From NCBI GenBank assembly GCA_964433675.1, contig CAYSSJ010000014.1, positions 5,938 through 69,937 of the forward strand: a DNA stretch of 64,000 nucleotides, read 5' to 3'. Positions 34,942 to 42,146 of the stretch are shown in pieces (within the stretch, counting starts at the first letter, position 1; every line of letters begins with the position of its first letter). Made by a program: the position numbers and the translations under genes. The DNA comes from CAYSSJ01 sp964433675 (GTDB lineage: Bacteria; Cloacimonadota; Cloacimonadia; Cloacimonadales; TCS61). A model generated the notes under the pieces. That model saw only the letters and a list, made by a program, of their open reading frames with translations, had not been told where the DNA came from and ran no database searches.

Positions 34942-36197
34942 AACAAGAGACAGTAATAACTGCATTAGACATAGGTACCACCAAAGTATGTGCTATAATA
35001 GCAGAGTTAAACGAAGATAACAAATTTGAGATCAGAGGTGTGGGCAAATGCAAGACACAAGGATTTAGCGGCAGCAAAATCATCGATATGATCAAGGCGA
35101 CCGATACTGTGAGCAAAGCCCTCAATGAAGCCAGCAAGATGGCAGAGCATAAACCGAGCTCTATCTATGTGAGCATTTCAGGGAAGCAGATCCAAGGGCA
35201 TAATTCCGTGGGAAGAATTGCACTACCGGAGGCGAATGAAGCGAGCGAAATTACCGCCAATCATATCGAAAATGTGATTACCAACGCCCAGAATAATATC
35301 AAAATGCAATATGGTTCCGAAGGTTACGATATCCTACATGCCATACCACAACATTTCGAAATCGACGGACAATCGGGGATACTGAATCCGATCAGGATGT
35401 TCGGTTACAATCTGATCGGTTATATCCATGTAGTCACGGCTCCCCACAATCTCCTCAGGAATTTCCGCCGTTGTGTTGAATATGCCGGTTACAAAGTGAA
35501 AGCAATAATCTTGCAATCAATCGCCTCATCGTTATCCGTTCTCAGCGATGATGAGAAGGATATGGGAGCGATTGTGATAGATATCGGCGGTTCGAATACG
35601 GATATTGCCCTCTACTACAAAGGAAGCATCCGATTTAGTACTGTACTCCAGACCGGCGGTATTTACATCACAGAAGATCTTTTGCAAGGGCTGCAAACTA
35701 CCCCCAGCGCTGCTGAAGATCTAAAGATAACCTATGGCAGCGCAATAGCTAATCAGATAAAATCAGACGATACCATCGAGATCGAAGGAATTGGCGGCAG
35801 AGCAAAAAAGACTAAGAGCAAAAAGTATATTTGTGAGATCATCGAAGCAAGAATGAGAGAGATCTTGGAAGAATCATATCGGGTACTAAATGAAAACTGT
35901 GACCTTCCATTGATAACCGGTGGACTGACCATAACCGGTGGAGTATCCCATCTGAAGAATATAGATCTGCTGGCAACTGATGTCTTCAATATGTCCACAA
36001 AGATCGGCTATCCTGATCTCTCCGACTTTGCCGGTCTTACAGATGAAGTTAATGACCCGCGCTATTCTACTTGTATAGGAATATTACGATATGTGCAGGA
36101 TCATATGAAAAAAATAAGTAAGGATCAGATCAAAAAAAGTGATTCATTTCATAAATTTTTCCAAAAAATTGGCGACTTTTTCAAGGATTTTGTGTAA
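34938..36197 (+). CDS. ftsA: Cell division protein FtsA
   Basis: Actin-like membrane tether for FtsZ. 419 residues: ALDIGTTKVCAIIAE phosphate loop, SHS2 domain (YVSISGKQIQGHNSVGRI), GAIVIDIGGSNTDIALYY, and TGGLTITGG. The C-terminus FHKFFQKIGDFFKDFV is an amphipathic helix expected to bind the membrane. Start overlaps the ftsQ stop (ATGA). Confidence 0.96.
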   Translation: MKQETVITALDIGTTKVCAIIAELNEDNKFEIRGVGKCKTQGFSGSKIIDMIKATDTVSKALNEASKMAEHKPSSIYVSISGKQIQGHNSVGRIALPEANEASEITANHIENVITNAQNNIKMQYGSEGYDILHAIPQHFEIDGQSGILNPIRMFGYNLIGYIHVVTAPHNLLRNFRRCVEYAGYKVKAIILQSIASSLSVLSDDEKDMGAIVIDIGGSNTDIALYYKGSIRFSTVLQTGGIYITEDLLQGLQTTPSAAEDLKITYGSAIANQIKSDDTIEIEGIGGRAKKTKSKKYICEIIEARMREILEESYRVLNENCDLPLITGGLTITGGVSHLKNIDLLATDVFNMSTKIGYPDLSDFAGLTDEVNDPRYSTCIGILRYVQDHMKKISKDQIKKSDSFHKFFQKIGDFFKDFV

Positions 36198-36208
36198 GGG
36201 AGGGCAAC

Positions 36209-37372
36209 ATGATCGAACTTGATCTAAATATTGACGAAAGACCGATAGGAACACAGATAAAAGTGATCGGAGTCGGCGGAGCTGGCGGTAATGCTATCAA
36301 TACCATGTTGGAGATGAACTTGAGCGGTGTGGAACTGATTGCTGCAAATACAGATATTTTGAATTTGAAGAATTCCAAAGCGTCCATCCGCATTCAGCTT
36401 GGCAAAGAGACTACACGCGGACTCGGTGCCGGTGCTGATCCGGAGATCGGTAAGAAAGCGGCAGAAGAATCTCGTGAAGAAATCAAGCGCTATCTTAAAG
36501 ATACTGATCTCTTATTCATCGTCGCTGGTATGGGTAAAGGGACAGGTACAGGAGCTTCACCAATCATAGCTGACCTCGCCAAAGAAATGCATATTCTCAC
36601 AATCGGGATAGTTACCAAACCCTTCTTACATGAATCCAAAAAAAGAATGCTAGTTGCCGAAGGTGGGATAAGCAAACTCAAAGATCTGGTAGATACACTG
36701 ATCGTGATCCCAAACGAAAAGTTGAGCGAAGTTTATACCAATCAACCCGTTTTTGATGCCTACAATCAAGCAAATCAAATCTTGTATGAGGCAGCCAAAG
36801 CGATATCAGATATTATCAACTATTCGGGATATATGAATGTCGATTTCGCAGATGTGAAGAAGATCATGTCTATCAAGGGTCATGGTCACTTCGGTTTCGG
36901 TGTCGGCGAAGGCGAGCAGCGTGCATTGCAAGCAGTGGAAAAAGCAATCGATAATCCGCTGTTGAGTGATTATTCGCTCGATCGATCCAAAGGTGTATTA
37001 CTCAATATTATTGCCAACAAAGATTTCAAAATGGATGAATTGAAAGTGATAAACGAGAAAATAACTAATTTGATCAGTGAAGAAGGTGAAGTGATCACCG
37101 GTCTGATTTTTGACGAATCTTTGCAAGGAGAGCTTAAGATCACTATTATCGCTACCGGTCTCGATTCCGATGAACAGACCGATAAAATACCACCACCTGT
37201 GATGAAAGAACAAAACGACTTCAAAAAAGATATTCATGATGTTCAGCATAAGACAGACGAAAAGTATAGGCACGATAATATGATCAAACCGCATCGGAAA
37301 ATCAATCAGAAAGAAAAAGAAAAAAATGAACAGATGGAGATCCCATCTTTTCTAAAACAGTTCTCTAACTAA
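36209..37372 (+). CDS. ftsZ: Cell division GTPase FtsZ with altered glycine loop
   Basis: 387 residues. GVGGAGGNAI, ANTDILNL, GLGAGADPEIG, NYSGYMNVDFADVKKIM (T7 loop) and the C-terminal EIPSFLKQF tail for FtsA binding are canonical. The tubulin signature loop, usually GMGGGTGTGAA, reads GMGKGTGTGAS, with Lys (codon AAA at 36535-36537) in place of the second Gly of the GGG. The rest of the GTP site looks intact. GGGAGGG lies before the ATG. Confidence 0.96.
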   Translation: MIELDLNIDERPIGTQIKVIGVGGAGGNAINTMLEMNLSGVELIAANTDILNLKNSKASIRIQLGKETTRGLGAGADPEIGKKAAEESREEIKRYLKDTDLLFIVAGMGKGTGTGASPIIADLAKEMHILTIGIVTKPFLHESKKRMLVAEGGISKLKDLVDTLIVIPNEKLSEVYTNQPVFDAYNQANQILYEAAKAISDIINYSGYMNVDFADVKKIMSIKGHGHFGFGVGEGEQRALQAVEKAIDNPLLSDYSLDRSKGVLLNIIANKDFKMDELKVINEKITNLISEEGEVITGLIFDESLQGELKITIIATGLDSDEQTDKIPPPVMKEQNDFKKDIHDVQHKTDEKYRHDNMIKPHRKINQKEKEKNEQMEIPSFLKQFSN

Positions 37373-37710
37373 TGGAAAATTTTCTGTTAAAAGTACTCAT
37401 CTCTGCTCTTGCCATCTTTCTGGTTGGCAAAAGCACTCGTTTATATCATGTTTATGATTTTTTGACTGCCTTCTTTGCTGCTCTCGTATTGGCACTGGTC
37501 AATATGTTGGTCAGACCGCTACTCATTATACTCACACTACCGCTTACAATTGTAACTTTCGGGCTTTTTCTTCTGTTCGTCAACGGTTTTTGCCTGATGC
37601 TCGTCTCTTATATCGTTCCCAAGTTTAAAATTAATGGCTGTTTACATGCCACTATTGCTGCAATCCTAATCTCAATAGTTACCATCCTGCTCGAATATCT
37701 GATCTATTAG
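37372..37710 (+). CDS. Phage holin family IV-like membrane protein
   Basis: 112 residues with four hydrophobic helices and the family stretch LALVNMLVRPLLIILTLPLTI and FLLFVNGFCLMLVSYIVPKF, as in the small membrane proteins annotated 4-TMS holin superfamily IV (YvlD-like). Function in cells is not settled; no phage genes are nearby. Its ATG overlaps the ftsZ stop (TAATG), so it is coexpressed with division genes. Confidence 0.8.
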   Translation: MENFLLKVLISALAIFLVGKSTRLYHVYDFLTAFFAALVLALVNMLVRPLLIILTLPLTIVTFGLFLLFVNGFCLMLVSYIVPKFKINGCLHATIAAILISIVTILLEYLIY

Positions 37711-37722
37711 AGAATTTGCTTT

Positions 37723-38151
37723 ATGAAACTGCGCTTTATGCTTCCGACGGATTATGACAATCTTATTGGCTTGTGGAATAGAGCAAAATTTCCATACAAA
37801 CCTCAAGGGCGCGATAGTAGAGAGAATATCGAAAAACAGTTAAAAAGAGATGATCTTTTTTTCTATGTGATAGAAGATAATGACCGGCTTGTAGCATCCG
37901 TGATCGTTAGTCATAATGGTCGTAAAGGTTGGATCAATCGGCTGGCGGTCGATCCACAGTATCGCGGGCAAGGATTGGCTTTGCAGTTGATCGAATATGC
38001 CGAAAATCTTCTGAAAGAAGAGGGTATTGGGATATTTGCCTGTCTGATCGAAGATTGGAATTACACTTCCGAGAAACTCTTCACCTCCGTCGGCTATCAA
38101 AAGCACGAAGATATCATCTATTATACGAAACGAATTGACAGCTCAGTATAA
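37723..38151 (+). CDS. GNAT family N-acetyltransferase
   Basis: 142 residues. Motif A is clear (INRLAVDPQYRGQGLALQLI), preceded by VIEDNDRLVASVIVSHNG and ending in a GYQKHEDIIYYTKRI beta strand. Substrate unknown. It follows the holin-like gene by 12 bases. Confidence 0.88.
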   Translation: MKLRFMLPTDYDNLIGLWNRAKFPYKPQGRDSRENIEKQLKRDDLFFYVIEDNDRLVASVIVSHNGRKGWINRLAVDPQYRGQGLALQLIEYAENLLKEEGIGIFACLIEDWNYTSEKLFTSVGYQKHEDIIYYTKRIDSSV

Positions 38152-38176
38152 ATAGTACTTAGAGGGAGGTAATATC

Positions 38177-38569
38177 ATGGCTAATCTGAGATGTACTTAT
38201 GCGGAATTGGTGTCTATCATCAAAAGCACTCTATCTATACCGGCTTTTGTAAAAGATATTGAAACATATGGGGATCTTATCTATATCTCCATCAGCAAAA
38301 CCCTGCTCATACCTATCAGACAAAGATTCTCACTTTCTTTTGATGCTTATGATAATGGCACACTTATCCTAGATATAAAACCTGGGAATTTGATAAAATT
38401 AGTCTCTATGCTCGGCTTGTCTAATCTGCCTTGCTACCTTCGCTTGGAGGGAAGTAAGCTAGAAATAGATACAAAACAATTATTAACAAAACTGAATCTC
38501 AATATCGAAATACAGTATATTACCGAAAACAACGGTGAACTATTAATAGATCTACAGATCATAGATTGA
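38177..38569 (+). CDS. Hypothetical protein (130 aa)
   Basis: A soluble alpha/beta protein preceded by GAGGGAGG. It starts MANLRCTYAELVSIIKSTLS and has repeated short hydrophobic strands (LIYISIS, LILDIKPG, LLIDLQIID). No signal, no membrane helix, no family recognised. It overlaps nothing but abuts the FKBP gene, with which it may be cotranscribed. Confidence 0.6.
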   Translation: MANLRCTYAELVSIIKSTLSIPAFVKDIETYGDLIYISISKTLLIPIRQRFSLSFDAYDNGTLILDIKPGNLIKLVSMLGLSNLPCYLRLEGSKLEIDTKQLLTKLNLNIEIQYITENNGELLIDLQIID

Positions 38570-38583
38570 AAATGGAGATAGAT

Positions 38584-39387
38584 ATGATGAAGAATATTTT
38601 AATGACTGGCTTATTTATTGTAGTTATAGCTTCTTGTGCAACTATTAGTCCTGAACGCAATGATTATGACCTCTTCAGAGAAACCGACTCCGGATTACGA
38701 TATCGGATAACTTCTCATGGAAGAGGTTTGCAGCCGGAAGAAGGTGAATTGGTAACAATCCACTATGTGGGAACATTGGAAGATGGCACCATTATAGACA
38801 GTACCCGACGTCGGGAAGAACCATTAACATTTGTATTGGCTGCCGGCGAAGTAATAGATGGTATGGATGAAGCTGTCTCCCTGATGCGCCAAGGGGATAC
38901 CGCTGAGTTCATTATACCGCCAGAGCTCGCCTATGGAGATCAACAAGTTGGTTTGATACCACCAAACTCGACTTTACATTTTGAAATCGAACTGATCAAT
39001 ATCTCTCCTCCGATAGAAGTCGAACCCTATGATACTCAAGGGAAAGCGGAGATTACTACCGAGTCCGGTCTTACTTGCATTTTGGTAGAAGAAGGCAGTG
39101 GTAGAAGAGCAGCGCCGGGCTTTACAGTGAAAGTTCATTATACTGTTTATTTGGAAGATGGCACGATGATAGATTCGTCTGTAAAACGAGGCCGCCCGAT
39201 GGAGTTCACCCTTGGGATGGGCGAAGTAATCCCCGGCTGGGAAGAAGGCATTGCTCTGATGCGCCAAGGTGATAAGATGAGACTGATTGTCCCACCTGAA
39301 CTGGCATATGGTGAAGAGGGCATCCCCGGCATGATTCCTGAAAACGCCACCCTAATTTTTGATATCGAGTTACTCCAGATAGACTAA
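38584..39387 (+). CDS. Lipoprotein with two tandem FKBP-type peptidyl-prolyl isomerase domains
   Basis: 267 residues. Signal peptide with lipobox VIASC, then FKBP domain 1 (about 50-135: VTIHYVGTLEDGTIIDSTRR, PPELAYGDQQ, PPNSTLHFEIELI) and FKBP domain 2 (about 155-265: VKVHYTVYLEDGTMIDSSVKRGRP, PPELAYGEEGIPGMIPENAT). Domain 2 has the standard IPGMIP ligand loop; domain 1 is slightly shorter there. It would fold exported proteins on the outer side. The start at ATG 38584 is chosen for the GGAG six bases before it. Confidence 0.9.
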   Translation: MMKNILMTGLFIVVIASCATISPERNDYDLFRETDSGLRYRITSHGRGLQPEEGELVTIHYVGTLEDGTIIDSTRRREEPLTFVLAAGEVIDGMDEAVSLMRQGDTAEFIIPPELAYGDQQVGLIPPNSTLHFEIELINISPPIEVEPYDTQGKAEITTESGLTCILVEEGSGRRAAPGFTVKVHYTVYLEDGTMIDSSVKRGRPMEFTLGMGEVIPGWEEGIALMRQGDKMRLIVPPELAYGEEGIPGMIPENATLIFDIELLQID

Positions 39388-39392
39388 TTTTG

Positions 39393-40187
39393 TCATTCGC
39401 GTAGTAAATATTTATAGCCAACTTTGATAAAAGGGAGTATATTGAAACGTGATCGCTTCTCTTGCTCTCCCAGATGTATCCATGTTCCTAAAAATATCTC
39501 AAATTTTGTACTGAAATAATTCAATCCGAACAGAATGAAATCCCGATGTTCTATATCATCATAATAATAAAAAATGCGAGAATGATGGAACTCCACTTGA
39601 GCTAAAAAATGCTTTGCTAATCTGTGCGAAAAACCAAGAGAATAAAAGACTGGTTCATCTGCTCCTTTGCGCTCGGTATGTGTCTCTCCTGTCATTTCAT
39701 TGGTTCTTTTTATATATTGAGTTCTTGGACGAATTCCTACAGATAGATTGATGTAGCTATCAACACTTCCATAGGTCATATACGTAGCAGCAGGATACAT
39801 GGTCAGCCATTCTTTTTTTTGACCACCACTAAAAGTCATAAACTCTTTTCTCATTGCTCCAACGGATAATGCCAGAGCTAAATTTCTTATATCCAGAAAT
39901 TGATATTTTAGTTTCAATCCTCCATAAAAACCCGGTATGAAGGAACCTCTGAAAGATAACTTTTCAAATACTCTTGTCTCCAATTCATTGTAAACAATAT
40001 TAAAACTATTAATATACAAAGTATTGGGACTTACCAGTCTACCTGTGCCGGCGATGATATTCCGACTGAAAGTCTGGCTATAGAAATCGCTATATTTCGG
40101 GCTGGCATATTTACTCTCATCTGCTGGTAAATTTGTGATTAATAATAGGGTGATTATCAAAATTAGTAAAATCATTCCCTTTTTCAT
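39393..40187 (-). CDS. Predicted outer-membrane beta-barrel protein
   Basis: 264 residues with an N-terminal signal peptide (MILLILIITLLLITNLPA). The rest alternates aromatic and polar residues in short strands (LYINSFNIVYNEL, RGSFIPGFYGGLKLKYQF, DSYINLSVGIRP) and ends in KVGYKYLLRE, as expected for an outer-membrane barrel. No named family recognised. It follows mrpD by 17 bases on the same strand. Confidence 0.6.
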   Translation of the reverse strand: MKKGMILLILIITLLLITNLPADESKYASPKYSDFYSQTFSRNIIAGTGRLVSPNTLYINSFNIVYNELETRVFEKLSFRGSFIPGFYGGLKLKYQFLDIRNLALALSVGAMRKEFMTFSGGQKKEWLTMYPAATYMTYGSVDSYINLSVGIRPRTQYIKRTNEMTGETHTERKGADEPVFYSLGFSHRLAKHFLAQVEFHHSRIFYYYDDIEHRDFILFGLNYFSTKFEIFLGTWIHLGEQEKRSRFNILPFIKVGYKYLLRE

Positions 40188-40204
40188 ACTTTCCTCCTAT
40201 TTTT

Positions 40205-41719
40205 TTAAAACACCAATCTTAGTATTACCAGTTGTGAAACTAACAAGATAACAACATAAAAAATTTCAACATTCAAAGTTTTGAAAATAAACTTAGTATC
40301 CAAAGCTGATAACTTGTGCCATTTTTGATATAATTTGCCTGACAAAAAAATTGCAAATAGAATGATGCCAGCATCTAAGATAAACTTATAATCAGGCATA
40401 ACAAAGCGGAATGGGAATAGGAAATAGATCAATAGGATAATACACAATATCGTTATGTAAAAGACATTACTCGCTCGAAACCTGATGATTTTGAATCTGA
40501 ATTTCAGAAAACTGCTCAAGATCAGCATCATCGAGATCTGTGTAAGGATAGTAAGCCCGGCATAATCTTGCAGAAGATTGTATTTGATGAAATAGATCAA
40601 ACTGGGGAAGAAACCGGCTGTGAACAAGATACAGACCATATAAATCGCCAATGTGCGCTTATTTGCCCTGATAGCATTTCCCTTAATATCTACATAGTCA
40701 TGCAACAAGAACATAAGTGGTTTGTAGCAAGCATGAATAGCCATATAGGTAAAGGCAAGGTCAAATAATCTATAGCTCATCATCAGACCGATGAATCCGA
40801 TAGAATAGACTGTACTACCGGCGATACATCGTTTGAACTCAGGCTCGAAATAGAGAATAAGTGCAGGTAGGAGCATCGTGATCATCGAAAAGATCTTAAC
40901 AACTAAGAATATCTGCTCATATTCTAGCAGCATAGCCGGCTGCAAGACGAAATAGTATAATCCATAAATCCCGGTGAAGATCGTAAATGCAGAAAGAAAT
41001 GAAGAAGTTATGTTATTGGTAGCCGAATGACAAGTTGCCACCCAAGACGATACTGGGAAAAAAGCTCCCTTGATAAAAAATGCAGTGCAAAACAGGAGCA
41101 GAACGAATTTGATATTGTACAAACTCAACTCACCAATCTCCTGAACAAAAGTAAAACTGAAATAAGCTCCCGATGCATAGAGTAGGATAATCCCAGCCAA
41201 CAACAAAGCAGAACTAATCGCTCCGAAGAGCATATATTTGATGGAAGCATAGTAATTGCCATTGATTGCAACCAAGATATAAGCCGACATTATCATCACT
41301 TCATAGAAAATGTAGAAATTGAATATATCGCCGGTTACGATAAGCCCACTGCATCCGGACAGATAGAACAAAAAGATCAATCGAGATTCTAATTTTTGCA
41401 GGCTTTTGGTATGAAAGAGCGAAAACAAAAGCGGCAATAGAAAGGCAATCAAAAAGTAAACCTTGATGCGATCGAAAACAAAAATGATGGAGTATTGCCA
41501 CTGAGTTATACTTTCTATATGAACACCTTCATAATCGATAAATCTGGCTACCAGAAGCAATCCGACTACTAATTGCAAAAGATTGTTTACGATCAAACTG
41601 ACAGGTGAGATATCTTTTTTGGAAATATAGTTTATCAGCACCGATAGGATAATCGTGACAAGTGGTATAAGTGGAAAAGCAATGAGAAGATATCTAACGT
41701 TCTCGAAGCTCACTAACAT
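40205..41719 (-). CDS. mrpD: Mrp/Mbh-type antiporter subunit D (MrpD/MbhH-like)
   Basis: 504 residues, about 13-14 helices, of the NuoN/MrpD proton-channel family. Family marks include the Lys/Glu-bearing helices (FYEVMIMSAYILVAING; FIKGAFFPVSSWVATCHSAT) and the HACYKPLMFLLHDY motif. It is the only large subunit in the window; no full MrpA is seen, which is the archaeal Mbh-type arrangement. Its 5' end overlaps mrpC by 26 bases. Confidence 0.85.
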   Translation of the reverse strand: MLVSFENVRYLLIAFPLIPLVTIILSVLINYISKKDISPVSLIVNNLLQLVVGLLLVARFIDYEGVHIESITQWQYSIIFVFDRIKVYFLIAFLLPLLFSLFHTKSLQKLESRLIFLFYLSGCSGLIVTGDIFNFYIFYEVMIMSAYILVAINGNYYASIKYMLFGAISSALLLAGIILLYASGAYFSFTFVQEIGELSLYNIKFVLLLFCTAFFIKGAFFPVSSWVATCHSATNNITSSFLSAFTIFTGIYGLYYFVLQPAMLLEYEQIFLVVKIFSMITMLLPALILYFEPEFKRCIAGSTVYSIGFIGLMMSYRLFDLAFTYMAIHACYKPLMFLLHDYVDIKGNAIRANKRTLAIYMVCILFTAGFFPSLIYFIKYNLLQDYAGLTILTQISMMLILSSFLKFRFKIIRFRASNVFYITILCIILLIYFLFPFRFVMPDYKFILDAGIILFAIFLSGKLYQKWHKLSALDTKFIFKTLNVEIFYVVILLVSQLVILRLVF

Positions 41720-42005
41720 TTACTGTGCCTTTCGCTTTTTGCAGTTTAACGATGAAAGCAACTGCCAGTGAATTGAAGCAAACTCCGATAACTATGGCAG
41801 TCAGCATCAGAGCTTGCGGCATCGGATCTACAAATACTTGTATCCCCTCGGTGATGATCGGAGCTTCTGCCGCCTCTTTGAAGCCGGTCAACAAAAATGA
41901 GAGTATGATGATACTTTCGATGATGCTGAGACACATAACCTTCTTGATAAGATTATCAGAAACGATTAAACCATAAATGGCTATAAACAAAACTAATAAA
42001 ACCAT
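41694..42005 (-). CDS. mrpC: Mrp antiporter subunit C (NuoK-like)
   Basis: 103 residues with three helices: LLVLFIAIYGLIVSDNLIKK, then SIIESIIILSFLLTG and the conserved PMPQALMLTAIVIGVCFNSL typical of MrpC/MbhG. It lies 5' of mrpD as in other Mrp operons, but is separated from mrpB and the rest of the set by the two peptidase genes. Confidence 0.88.
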   Translation of the reverse strand: MVLLVLFIAIYGLIVSDNLIKKVMCLSIIESIIILSFLLTGFKEAAEAPIITEGIQVFVDPMPQALMLTAIVIGVCFNSLAVAFIVKLQKAKGTVNVSELRER

Positions 42006-42146
42006 GTGCCTCCTCGAAAACCAGAATTGATTGGAAAATGCTATAATATAGTCAGTGATGTCAAGTTTTTTGATCGCTTTCTAATATTCTTTTTTTCCAT
42101 TGACACAGTTCTATGTTTTATTTTCTTTTCATCCACGGAGGAAATT

